From: Thiotrichaceae bacterium
Lineage (GTDB): Bacteria; Pseudomonadota; Gammaproteobacteria; Thiotrichales; Thiotrichaceae
DNA: 16,206 nucleotides
Assembly: GCA_027024625.1 (NCBI GenBank)
Contig: JALVRY010000187.1
Location: 1 to 16,206 of the forward strand
Direction: 5' to 3'
The translations under genes and the position numbers were made by a program. The notes under the pieces were generated by a model. It saw only the letters and a list, made by a program, of their open reading frames with translations. It was not told the origin of the DNA and ran no database searches. Below, one piece after another: positions 1-7,740 of the stretch. Position 1 is the stretch's first letter; each line of letters starts with the position of its first letter.

Positions 1-958
1 CCAGTTTCTGAGCTTTTTTATGGTCGACATTTTTTTGAGCATCCTCAACTAAACTGAGAATATCGCCCATACCCAAAATACGAGATGCCATACGTTCAGG
101 GTGGAAAGCTTCCAAGGCATCAATTTTTTCACCAACACCAATGAATTTGATGGGTTTCCCTGTTATTTGACGGACAGATAGTGTTGCACCACCACGAGCA
201 TCACCGTCTGCTTTGGTTAGAATAACGCCAGTTAAGGGTAAAGTGTCATTAAACGCTTTTGCTGTATTTGCGGCATCTTGTCCTGTCATTGCGTCAACAA
301 CGAACAGCGTTTCAACAGGGTTTGATACTTTATGGATGTCTTGAATTTCATCCATCATGTCGCTATCGACATGTAAACGTCCCGCTGTATCAATGATCAG
401 CACATCGGCGTAGGATTTTTTAGCTGCTTTTAGTGCAATTTTGGCAATTTTAGCGGGTTTGTGTTTTGGGTTGCTGTCAATGAATGTTGCACCCGCTTGA
501 GCTGCAATAGTTTCAAGCTGCTTGATTGCGGCAGGGCGGTAAACGTCACAACTAACGACTGAGACGCTTTTCTTTTCTTGCTCGATAAGTAGTTTTGCAA
601 GCTTGCCGGCTGTGGTTGTTTTACCAGCACCTTGCAAGCCTGCCATTAAAATTACGGCTGGTGGTTGAGCTTTTAAATTCAGTGATTCATTCGCTTGCCC
701 CATTATCTCGACAAGCTCGGTATCAACGACTTTAATTAAGGCTTGACCGGGGGTTAAACTTTGCAGAACCTCTTGACCAATTGCACGCTCACGAATACGG
801 TTGATGAGTTCTTTAACGACAGGGAGAGCGACATCAGCTTCGAGAAGAGCCATGCGGACTTCGCGTAAGGAATCCTTGATGTTTTCATCGGTTAATCTGG
901 CTTGGCCGCGTAATTTTTTTATTGTACCTGAGAGGCGATCGCTTAAATTTTCAAACAT
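1..958 (-). CDS. ffh: Signal recognition particle protein Ffh (SRP54), 3' end beyond window
   Basis: SRP GTPase that, with 4.5S RNA, binds signal sequences on translating ribosomes and delivers them to FtsY at the inner membrane. The window holds the first 319 codons, beginning MFENLSDRLSGTIKKLRGQA. Visible are the N-domain helical bundle (about 1-90) and the G domain: P-loop GLQGAGKT at 107-114, DTAGR at 190-194, TKAD at 248-251 and the GVGEKIDALEAF segment near 274-285. The methionine-rich M domain, which binds RNA and signal peptide, lies outside, so integrity of the C-terminus cannot be judged. The start is the ATG complementary to 956-958, with AAGGA about 11 bases upstream. It is divergent from ypjD, the usual gammaproteobacterial arrangement. 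Identification is secure from the motifs and from the neighbours. Confidence 0.97.
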   Translation of the reverse strand, partial: MFENLSDRLSGTIKKLRGQARLTDENIKDSLREVRMALLEADVALPVVKELINRIRERAIGQEVLQSLTPGQALIKVVDTELVEIMGQANESLNLKAQPPAVILMAGLQGAGKTTTAGKLAKLLIEQEKKSVSVVSCDVYRPAAIKQLETIAAQAGATFIDSNPKHKPAKIAKIALKAAKKSYADVLIIDTAGRLHVDSDMMDEIQDIHKVSNPVETLFVVDAMTGQDAANTAKAFNDTLPLTGVILTKADGDARGGATLSVRQITGKPIKFIGVGEKIDALEAFHPERMASRILGMGDILSLVEDAQKNVDHKKAQKL

Positions 959-980
959 ATTTTCGTGTTTCCTTGCCCAC

Positions 981-989
981 TGTTATAAT
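981..989 (+). promoter_or_regulatory. Extended -10 promoter element for ypjD-yfjD
   Basis: In the 76-base gap between divergent ffh and ypjD, the plus strand reads TGTTATAAT, a perfect TATAAT at 984-989 preceded by the TG of an extended -10. No good -35 is seen at 17 bases, which extended -10 promoters tolerate. Transcription would begin near 996 and give a leader of about 40 bases before the ypjD ATG at 1035. This is inference from consensus only. Confidence 0.5.
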
Positions 990-1034
990 ATGGTGTCTAT
1001 TGTGATTTATTATCGAGAAAGAAGCTAATCAAAA

Positions 1035-1838
1035 ATGATAACAATACTTAGCATTTTAGCAATTATTGCTTATATAACGACATTTGTATTAATTGTTGTC
1101 CGCTTTCGTGGGCAATTGCATCATACTCAGCATAAAAGTACCGTTTTTTTAAAGTTGGCATGGGGAGCAGGAATACTTTTACATGCTCTTATTCTATACA
1201 CAACTTTTATGCAGGTGGGGAGCGTAAACTTTGGTTTAACCTCGGTGATTTCACATGTCTCATGGCTGATCTCTTTATTGCTTTTTTATACGATATTTAA
1301 GTGCAAAATAGAAACACTAGGTCTGTTTATTATTCCGATGGTCGTTATCAGTATTGCCTTACCTTTATTAGTTCCTGAGACGATTGATGAGGTGCATTTT
1401 TCTGGTGGCTTGGGTTTTCATATTTTGATTTCATTGCTTGCTTATAGTGTCCTGATGTTTGCAACAGTGCAGTCACTATTATTAGCTCATCAAAATCGGA
1501 ATTTACACAAACGAAAAACATCTGGATTAATTTCTACACTGCCCGCTTTGCAAGATATGGAAGCATTACTGTTTCGTTTAATAAAGCTAGGTGTAATATT
1601 GCTTACCGTAGCCATTTTGAGTGGTGTTGTTTTCTTGGATGGTTCTTTTCAGCGGGGCCTAATTCATAAAACAGTTTTTTCAATTGTTGCTTGGCTTGTT
1701 TTCTCCGCTTTGCTTTATGGACATATTCGCTATGGTTGGCGTGGAAGAGTTGCAGTCCGATGGACATTGATAGGTTCAACTTTCTTATTACTCGCTTTTT
1801 TTGGTAGTAAATTTGTTCTTGAGTATTTGATTACTTGA
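1035..1838 (+). CDS. ypjD: YpjD, CcsA/CcmC-type inner membrane protein
   Basis: Polytopic inner membrane protein of the cytochrome c assembly (CcsA/CcmC/HemX-like) family; its precise function is not established. At 267 residues it has the usual YpjD length. About eight hydrophobic spans are visible, near residues 3-23, 39-56, 68-88, 94-114, 126-150, 181-202, 212-229 and 242-264. Histidines in or next to the spans (H50, H74, H129, H211, H230) could ligate heme, but that is inference. The C-terminal stretch GWRGRVAVRWTLIGS followed by FFGSKFVLEYL is characteristic of the family. The gene is divergent from ffh and one base upstream of the yfjD homologue, the same order as ffh-ypjD-yfjD in enterobacteria. 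Its Shine-Dalgarno is weak (a GAAAGAAG stretch about 10 bases upstream). Confidence 0.9.
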   Translation: MITILSILAIIAYITTFVLIVVRFRGQLHHTQHKSTVFLKLAWGAGILLHALILYTTFMQVGSVNFGLTSVISHVSWLISLLLFYTIFKCKIETLGLFIIPMVVISIALPLLVPETIDEVHFSGGLGFHILISLLAYSVLMFATVQSLLLAHQNRNLHKRKTSGLISTLPALQDMEALLFRLIKLGVILLTVAILSGVVFLDGSFQRGLIHKTVFSIVAWLVFSALLYGHIRYGWRGRVAVRWTLIGSTFLLLAFFGSKFVLEYLIT

Positions 1839-1839
1839 T

Positions 1840-3099
1840 ATGGAAACTGAATCGTCGTTAGGTATTTACTTCGTCATACTATTCATTCTTTTTTTACTGT
1901 CTGCATTCTTTTCTAGTTCAGAAACAGCATTGATGGCTTTAGATCGTCATCGCCTTAAACATTTGGCAGAAAAAAAGTTCACGGGAGCGGTACTTGCTCA
2001 AAAATTATTAGATAAGCCAGATAGGTTGATCAGTTTAATTTTATTGGGTAATAATTTTGTAAATATCTTAATTACTCAAGTGGCTTCCTTTATTGGTTTT
2101 CAGTTATCGGGTGATTTGGGAATAGCGATTGCAACGGGTGTGCTAACTATCTTTTTGTTAGTTTTTGCCGAAATAGTCCCAAAAACATTTGCCGTATTAA
2201 AGCCTGAGCGGGTTGCTTTTCCTGCTGCATTTTTGTTGACGTATTTATCTAAAGTACTTTCTCCGGTTGTATGGCTAATTAATTTATTTTCCAATGGGTT
2301 ATTGCGCTTACTTAAAGAAGATCCTGAGTCAATAAATGCGTCACTAATGGATTATGATGAGCTTAAAAGCATTGTTTCATCAGGAGCATCCATTCGAAAA
2401 AATCATCAAGAAATGTTGCTGAGTGTATTGAGCCTGCAAACTGCTACGGTTGAAGATATTATGATTCCTCGAGTAGATATATCTGGAATTGACTTAGAGG
2501 ATGATTGGAATGAAGTTGAGGAGCAATTATTACGCAGTAATTTTACTCGACTCTTAGTGTATCGAGGATCATTGGATAATATTTTAGGCTTTATTCATTT
2601 GCGTAAATTATTACCAATATTTCGTGAGGGTAAGTTAAATTTAAAACGCTTAGAGGAGTCTATTCGCCCAACGTATTTTACGCCAGAATTTACAACGCTT
2701 GCCCAGCAATTATTAAATTTTCAACGTGAAAAGCGGCGTATAGCTTTAGTTGTTGATGAATATGGAGAAATCTTAGGATTAGTTACCTTGGAAGATATTC
2801 TAGAGGATATTGTTGGTGAATTCTCTACTGCTCCGAGCAGCCAAACGAAGAAAATTACGGTAAAAAAGGATGGCAGTGCGTGGATGGAAGGGGCAATTCA
2901 TGTTAGAGAGGTGAATAAGAAGTTAGGTATTAAACTGCCGACGAAAAAGGGAAAAACCATGAATGGGTTGATTCTAGAGCATCTTGAGTCTATCCCTGTT
3001 GCAAATATGTGCTTGAAGATTAATGGATATCCGATAGAAGTCTGTAAAACACAGAATAATGCGGTAAAAACATTGGTAATTTATCCTAATAAACAGTAG
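1840..3099 (+). CDS. yfjD: YfjD-like CNNM/CBS/CorC membrane protein
   Basis: Member of the HlyC/CorC (CNNM, UPF0053) family of inner membrane proteins linked to divalent-cation, mainly Mg2+/Co2+, transport or homeostasis. Domains in order: a CNNM (DUF21) transmembrane region with spans near 7-24, 62-86, 96-118 and 127-150, carrying SSSETALMAL (25-34), GNNFVNI (70-76) and AEIVPKTFA (110-118); a cytoplasmic CBS pair at about 205-328, with VVDEYGEILGLVTLEDIL and then EDIVGEF in the second repeat; and a C-terminal CorC_HlyC domain at about 334-417. The length of 419 residues is normal for YfjD. The ATG at 1840 is one base after the ypjD TGA, and no separate Shine-Dalgarno is evident, so translation is probably coupled to ypjD. 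The symbol rests on homology and on the ffh-ypjD context. Confidence 0.88.
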   Translation: METESSLGIYFVILFILFLLSAFFSSSETALMALDRHRLKHLAEKKFTGAVLAQKLLDKPDRLISLILLGNNFVNILITQVASFIGFQLSGDLGIAIATGVLTIFLLVFAEIVPKTFAVLKPERVAFPAAFLLTYLSKVLSPVVWLINLFSNGLLRLLKEDPESINASLMDYDELKSIVSSGASIRKNHQEMLLSVLSLQTATVEDIMIPRVDISGIDLEDDWNEVEEQLLRSNFTRLLVYRGSLDNILGFIHLRKLLPIFREGKLNLKRLEESIRPTYFTPEFTTLAQQLLNFQREKRRIALVVDEYGEILGLVTLEDILEDIVGEFSTAPSSQTKKITVKKDGSAWMEGAIHVREVNKKLGIKLPTKKGKTMNGLILEHLESIPVANMCLKINGYPIEVCKTQNNAVKTLVIYPNKQ

Positions 3100-3148
3100 T
3101 AGGGGGATGAGGAGGAGGGCAATACCACCAAATACTACTATAAGTTAC

Positions 3149-3179
3149 TCTATGAGTAATTTCATGAATTACTCATAGA
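3149..3179. terminator. Perfect 13-bp hairpin between convergent genes
   Basis: TCTATGAGTAATT (3149-3161) and its exact reverse complement (3167-3179) flank a 5-base loop in the short gap between convergent yfjD and the PEPCK candidate. The position suits a bidirectional terminator. The stem is AT-rich and lacks a clean downstream U-tract on either strand, so a protein-binding palindrome is an alternative. Confidence 0.4.
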
Positions 3180-3192
3180 ATATTTTGCTTGA

Positions 3193-3234
3193 TAGATATT
3201 GCGAGATACTACATAGATATTGCGAGATACTACA
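3193..3234. repeat. Perfect 21-bp tandem duplication over a stop codon
   Basis: The unit starting TAGATATTGCGAGATACT (21 bp, ending ACA) occurs at 3193-3213 and is repeated without change at 3214-3234. The right copy contains the complement of the TAG stop (3230-3232) and the last base pairs of the minus-strand gene that follows; the left copy lies just downstream of that gene. It looks like a recent slippage duplication of the gene end. Confidence 0.85.
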
Positions 3235-6200
3235 GTGGTTTACTTGTGCAGGCTGCTAATGTATCCGCTCCAATTGTCCCCTCTAAGCTTGCTAGATAGC
3301 TAGTTTGCTTCACTGTTTCTAAGCGAATTTTAGCTCGATCTAATCGCCCTTGAATATCCAGCGTTTTAGCAATATCTTCATGTCCTTCAAGATCAAGGAA
3401 GTTTTTAAGATTCTCGCAGTGCTTTTCCCATAAAACGATGTCACGCTGTTGTTTAGTCTCTAGGCGTTTTTGATACCAATCTGAAGCTAGCATTGCATCA
3501 CGGTCAAATAATGCTCTAATTTCTGGATCATGTTCCGTTTTTCCTTGATACTTACCTGTTGCCATAATGTAGAGGATAGCTTTGAGGGGAGGGCAGGCAT
3601 CTTCGATACTGCCATCATCAAGGTATCTTTGCGCAACTGTTTGTTGTGCTTCAACAATATTATTAACGCCATCGATGTACTCATCCATATTTTGTGATTC
3701 TGGCTTCAATATTTTCTCATCAAAAACAACAGCAGGATTGTCGAAGATTTTTCCAAGATAGGCAGAAATAAAGCGATCTGTTATACGATAACCGAGTCGG
3801 CTTTGCTGGACTGTTTTACCTTTATGTTCGAAATCTTCTAGCTTTTCGAGGTAATTATTTTCAATCATGTGAGCTGGGTCTCTCTCATGCTCTTTTAAGC
3901 GTGCCCATATTTCAGGTATCAATAAGCTAATATCATGATCAACACGAATATTGGGACCAATATACCCCGCTGCACTTGAGAAGCCGGCGTAGCCTGTAAT
4001 AATAAAGGAAACTAAAGTGTTGTTGAGGTCAGCTGTAGTGCGTAGGGCGTTAAAAGCACCCTTGGTTAATGCACCTTCGCTGCCTGCACCTGTAGTAGAG
4101 GGTGATTTGCCTGTAACACTACAAATGAAGTCCATAAATAATTCAGGAAGTTCTTGATAATGAATGGGATTATAGACAGCGAGTGGACGTATTCCTTTTT
4201 CTGCTGGATTATTGCGGCGACCGGTTAGAACGGCGTTAACAGGAGAAACAACAGGTTGGGATAATCCTATCCCACGATTAATTCGTGCCCCCATTTCTGC
4301 GATATATGTTCTTGCAGGCTGTTGTAAATCGGGTCTTAGTTGTAAGTAACGTGGGTTTTTACTTGGTTCGCCATTGATAATGCGCGGGTTGGCGGATGAA
4401 ACAACATATTGATCACCCTTATCATAAGCTGCTTGTAAAAGATTCCTCATAGGGGGAGTATATTTTTGGAACTCTACAACATCTTCAACAATGGCCTCTA
4501 GGCTATCACCAATGAGCGGTTCATAGTTGGCAATAAAATTATTTGGCTGAGCCATATCGAATTCAGTTTGTGTATCAAAACCGCGATGTATTGCCTCATC
4601 TGGTCGCTGGAATAAACGGTATTCGCAGTTTTTTACAAGCTTAACACTTGGATTAGATGATTTTGGTGATGTGTTCGGTAATTTGTCAGCACTGACAACA
4701 ACAGATGCACTAATGTCATCCTCCATTTGCACTTTTTCAGTTGCAATGAAATCTTGGCGGACTTTGTAGGTATGCCATACTCCTTTTTTATCTAAACCAA
4801 CACGTAAATAAGAGGCAACGAGATCTCGTCCATCATATTTTAGTGCATGTCCTGGTTTTCCATTGATGATGTCAACATAAAAATGCTCACGCCAGTTTTT
4901 ACCCCACTCTGGTCGATACATGCGTTTAATAATAAAGGCTTGGGATAAAATGCGTGGAGGAATGCTTGCCAGCCAATCTTCGTACTCTGGTGTATTGCTG
5001 GTTGATGGGGTGAGTAGACGGATGACCGAGCCTAAGCTACGTCTTATATCCAGTGGTTTTCGTGTTGGGTCGGAGTCTTCATTAGCAAACTCAGGTTTCA
5101 AGTGATCGCTGTAATCTTTCTGGAAGATTTGCTCGACTTGATTCATGTCTTCATCAAAGTCTTGGACATATACAGCGCCATAAATGACCGCATCGTTGAT
5201 GGATTTTGATATTTCGGATTTACCGCCGCCTGAAACAGTACAAGGTTTATGGCAAAAAACACCTTCTGGATCTGTACCAATTAATCGCCATGATGGAGCA
5301 TGAGGGTGTTTCATCATTTCGATTTTATAGCCATTGGGTTGCATGTAAACTTTGTTTGGTTGCAACTTTATTTTTTGTTCTTTTCCATCTTTTTGCCAGC
5401 TAATGGTCTGTGTTTGCAGATTCATTTGCATGTGAAGGGGGATATAAATAAGGCTTGGATGTTTTTTGTCGATGGCATGTCCTTCGGGTTGGACATCCAT
5501 AACATCTCCAAACTGCTTAATGAGGTTCTCCATATTGAAGCGTTCAGGGTGGCGGTGTGCTTTGCTATCAATACCGTATTCTTCACCATGATTGCGACGA
5601 CGGAAAGCAAGTGCCCCGCCTGCATGCTCTTCTTCTGTTAAGCCAAATAAATTTGTGGCATAGCTGAGCTGTGTTTTGACTTCTTTTTTGCAATAGCCGT
5701 AGTAATTATCTGCCAGTATGGTAACGATAACTCCTTTTTCGTTACGGGTTGTGATTTTGAAGGCGTGTCCATCATTATATTTTTCATCTTCTGATGTCCA
5801 ACACATACCATCAGCTTTTTGTCGTTCGCTTGCCTCATCATAGTGTGGTAAACCTAGTTCTTTCTTTGTAAATTGGGTCAAGTGAGGAGCAAGAATGACG
5901 CAACCTGTGTGTCCAGACCAATGGCGTGTGTCCAAAGCCGCATCGTGTTCTGCAAGATAAGGGTTACCTGCGTTACCAAAAATACTTTCAACAAAATCAA
6001 GGTTGCTGACAAGATTGCCTGGTGCAAAGAAGCGTATCTCCATTGTTTTTTCAGGTGATACGGTTGGGATTTCTGGGCAAACAATAGGACGAAGTAGTAA
6101 AGACACAAATAATTTAGCTTGTTCCTTTTCATCTGTCGTAAATGGTAGCTGTAATAGTTCTTTAGGTGGGTTAAGAGCTTCTTTTAGTAGACGAGAAAAG

Positions 6201-6703
6201 ACAATTCTAGGTACGGCCTTTTTATCTCCAGGGATGGGTAAGCCACCCTCTGTCACATGAAATGATCCTTTAGTCGTTCTCCTGTCATTCGCTGGGTTGT
6301 GTAGGACGCCTTGGCGTATTCGGTAACTTGAAACGATGTCTGATGTGAATTTGTCCGTTGTTGATGGAATCGAGAGCTCTCGAGCGATTCCGTATCGATC
6401 AAGGACTAAGGTATTTGATGGAAGTTTTGGAGTACTATCACCGCAGTCCTTTAGGTACTCGTTTAAAAAATCTTGGATGCGTTCATCAGCAGGGCATTGG
6501 TAGCCATGTAAACGTCGATTTTTTTCTCGATAAGATTTCAGTAAATCATCTGCTGTTTCCATGAATTTTTCATCAACAGAGTGACTAAATGGCTGCCCTG
6601 TAGAGGCTAGTTTAAGATTAATATAGAGTTGTAGATGTTTACGTTCATCCTCGGGATTTTTTAAATTTCTATTTATACCAAGTGATTGTTCAATGTTTTT
6701 CAT
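3230..6703 (-). CDS. Probable PPi-dependent phosphoenolpyruvate carboxykinase
   Basis: Large soluble protein of 1157 residues. Size and several long stretches match my recollection of the pyrophosphate-type PEP carboxykinases (EC 4.1.1.38) known from Entamoeba and propionibacteria, which interconvert PEP, CO2 and Pi with oxaloacetate and PPi. Diagnostic-looking segments are QGVLHNPANDRRTTKGSFHV (131-150), SNLDFVESIFGNAGNPYL (233-250), HTGCVILAPHL (265-275), ADNYYGYCKKEVKTQLSY (331-348) and EEEHAGGALAF (357-367). TVSGGGKSEI at 489-498 resembles a phosphate-binding loop, and a second Gly/Ser-rich segment, TGKSPSTTGAGSEGALTKG, lies at 864-882. No signal peptide or membrane span is seen, so it is probably cytoplasmic. 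The start is the ATG complementary to 6701-6703, with CAGG about 8 bases upstream. The gene stands alone, convergent with yfjD, and its upstream side is full of inverted-repeat elements. The family call is from memory; the frame is intact. Confidence 0.68.
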   Translation of the reverse strand: MKNIEQSLGINRNLKNPEDERKHLQLYINLKLASTGQPFSHSVDEKFMETADDLLKSYREKNRRLHGYQCPADERIQDFLNEYLKDCGDSTPKLPSNTLVLDRYGIARELSIPSTTDKFTSDIVSSYRIRQGVLHNPANDRRTTKGSFHVTEGGLPIPGDKKAVPRIVFSRLLKEALNPPKELLQLPFTTDEKEQAKLFVSLLLRPIVCPEIPTVSPEKTMEIRFFAPGNLVSNLDFVESIFGNAGNPYLAEHDAALDTRHWSGHTGCVILAPHLTQFTKKELGLPHYDEASERQKADGMCWTSEDEKYNDGHAFKITTRNEKGVIVTILADNYYGYCKKEVKTQLSYATNLFGLTEEEHAGGALAFRRRNHGEEYGIDSKAHRHPERFNMENLIKQFGDVMDVQPEGHAIDKKHPSLIYIPLHMQMNLQTQTISWQKDGKEQKIKLQPNKVYMQPNGYKIEMMKHPHAPSWRLIGTDPEGVFCHKPCTVSGGGKSEISKSINDAVIYGAVYVQDFDEDMNQVEQIFQKDYSDHLKPEFANEDSDPTRKPLDIRRSLGSVIRLLTPSTSNTPEYEDWLASIPPRILSQAFIIKRMYRPEWGKNWREHFYVDIINGKPGHALKYDGRDLVASYLRVGLDKKGVWHTYKVRQDFIATEKVQMEDDISASVVVSADKLPNTSPKSSNPSVKLVKNCEYRLFQRPDEAIHRGFDTQTEFDMAQPNNFIANYEPLIGDSLEAIVEDVVEFQKYTPPMRNLLQAAYDKGDQYVVSSANPRIINGEPSKNPRYLQLRPDLQQPARTYIAEMGARINRGIGLSQPVVSPVNAVLTGRRNNPAEKGIRPLAVYNPIHYQELPELFMDFICSVTGKSPSTTGAGSEGALTKGAFNALRTTADLNNTLVSFIITGYAGFSSAAGYIGPNIRVDHDISLLIPEIWARLKEHERDPAHMIENNYLEKLEDFEHKGKTVQQSRLGYRITDRFISAYLGKIFDNPAVVFDEKILKPESQNMDEYIDGVNNIVEAQQTVAQRYLDDGSIEDACPPLKAILYIMATGKYQGKTEHDPEIRALFDRDAMLASDWYQKRLETKQQRDIVLWEKHCENLKNFLDLEGHEDIAKTLDIQGRLDRAKIRLETVKQTSYLASLEGTIGADTLAACTSKPL

Positions 6704-6740
6704 TTAAAAACCTGTTTCCCAAGTGAGTTTTGTGAGGTGT

Positions 6741-6959
6741 GCTTCTTAAGGAAACTCTGATTAAGTAGGAAGTGAGGCTTTAGAGGCTGTGTAAGTATTC
6801 ATGGAACGCGAAAAGAATGGTTAAAATTTTTTCGCAGTTCCAGAATACTTGCACAGTCTCTTTAGCCTCGCCCGAAACAACAGTATTTCAATACCTTACA
6901 GGCGATACTAAAGTGTCGCTTCCAATGTTTTGGACTTAATCAAAGTTTCCTCAAAAAGC
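6741..6959. mobile_element. MITE-like element, nested inverted repeats
   Basis: The outer arms at 6741-6766 and 6934-6959 match as reverse complements at 23 of 26 positions; the core is GGAAACTCTGATTAAGT. Inside lies a second, longer inverted repeat: 6774-6814 pairs with 6829-6869 with a few mismatches and small bulges, leaving a loop of about 14 bases. No open frame is present. TTAA (6746-6749) before GGAAAC and TCAA (6951-6954) after GTTTCC could be a decayed 4-bp target duplication of IS5-family type. Asymmetry of the inner hairpin within the outer arms suggests either one non-autonomous element or one inserted into another. Confidence 0.65.
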
Positions 6960-6978
6960 TTTTATTCGTTGTTCAAGT

Positions 6979-7003
6979 AGCTTTGAATAGTGTATTCAAA
7001 GCT
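6979..7003. repeat. Perfect 11-bp hairpin
   Basis: AGCTTTGAATA and TATTCAAAGCT are exact reverse complements around a GTG loop. There is no U-tract on either strand, so it is not a convincing intrinsic terminator. It sits just outside the element at 6741-6959 and could be a remnant or a protein-binding site. Confidence 0.5.
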
Positions 7004-7259
7004 GCTGAGTTTGTCTGAAAGTATGAAATAAGCTACTACATCTTACAAATTAGGTGGATTTACAGTAGCGTATTTCGTTATTAGACAGCCTCATAGCGAA
7101 TACTGTTATTTATTGATAGCCCTAAGTATTTGCACAAACTGCCCCGAATCTAGCAATATTATCATTAGCTTTCTATATTCTTAATGGGGTGGTGGATCGA
7201 TTGTCTCTGTTTTCTGTTCAGCCAAATGACGGATGTTTAAAAGTAGACTAAGGAAATGG

Positions 7260-7425
7260 CTAGTACAGTGAACGGTAATTACAACTAATAATCTGACGGT
7301 CTAAATCCTTGATAACGGCGTTATCATTCCTCCCCATAGCTCTGCTATGACTCGTCATAATGCTTTGTTCTCAAAAATTTATTCTTGCCAGAATTATTTG
7401 CCGTAATTACCGTTCACTGTACTAG
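7260..7425. mobile_element. MITE-like element with CTAG flanks
   Basis: The terminal arms at 7260-7282 and 7403-7425 are perfect 23-bp reverse complements with core TACAGTGAACGGTAATTAC. Weaker pairing continues inward along most of the roughly 166-bp unit, centred on a small CATAGC-TCT-GCTATG hairpin (7335-7349). The four outermost bases on each side are CTAG, which reads as a 4-bp target duplication around an element at 7264-7421; CTAG is itself a palindrome, so it also counts as part of the inverted repeat. No coding capacity. IS5-family transposases typically duplicate such YTAR tetranucleotides, so mobilisation in trans by one is plausible. Confidence 0.75.
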
Positions 7426-7497
7426 GAGGTTCACATTCTTAGATGGCCTACGATGGGAATAACCGTTAATCAAAATTGTTGTAGTTGTGCAACGGTA

Positions 7498-7529
7498 ATA
7501 TGTTGACTTTTTACAACATATGTAATAAT
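7498..7529 (+). promoter_or_regulatory. Operator-like palindrome over a promoter candidate
   Basis: ATATGTTG (7498-7505) and CAACATAT (7514-7521) form an 8-bp dyad with an 8-base spacer. TTGACT (7503-7508) overlaps the left arm, and AATAAT (7524-7529), preceded by TG as in an extended -10, follows at 15-base spacing. A repressor bound to the dyad would cover the -35. A transcript starting near 7536 would have a leader of about 200 bases before the helicase-like gene. Consensus matching only. Confidence 0.35.
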
Positions 7530-7740
7530 TTTCGTACAAGTGTGACGCGGTATATGTGAGTATATATAAAATCATGGGTTTCTCAATGCGTCCAGTTTCT
7601 CGATAGTTATCAAGTACCTAAGTGTTAAAATTGGGTGCTGTTGGTTACCCCAAAGCCGTCTTAAATAAAATTTTATCAAATATAAAACGACGTGTTCATT
7701 AGGATTCTATTCCTTAGCGTCAGACGTGGAAGTTACGATC

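Larger units (their letters stand above)
6704..7725. other. Gene-free kilobase with several inverted-repeat elements
   Basis: Divergent intergenic region between the PEPCK candidate and the degenerate helicase. I see no convincing coding frame, tRNA or known RNA. It holds two MITE-like elements (6741-6959 and 7260-7425), a short perfect hairpin (6979-7003), an operator-like palindrome with a promoter candidate (7498-7529), and otherwise AT-rich unassigned sequence, notably 7004-7259 and 7530-7725. Both flanking genes must be transcribed from within it unless they are read from inside the elements. Confidence 0.8.

Noticed and set aside
801..1028. A 75-codon plus-strand frame overlapping the ffh start
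   Set aside because: Most of it is antisense to the conserved Ffh N domain, and the rest runs through the divergent promoter region.
5206..6260. Several open frames antisense to the PEPCK candidate (plus strand, up to 113 codons)
   Set aside because: They lie wholly within a well-supported long gene, have no Shine-Dalgarno or recognisable domains, and read as reverse-strand shadows.
6979..7003. 11-bp hairpin as an intrinsic terminator
   Set aside because: No run of T follows the stem on either strand, and no gene ends next to it.
6960..7259. Possible small RNA or gene remnant between the two MITE-like elements
   Set aside because: No promoter-terminator pair, no conserved RNA motif and no open frame with domain similarity could be identified by eye.
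7260..7425. Two identical 23-bp repeats considered as CRISPR repeats
   Set aside because: They are inverted, only two in number, and the interval pairs with itself as one hairpin; no spacer-repeat periodicity and no cas genes.
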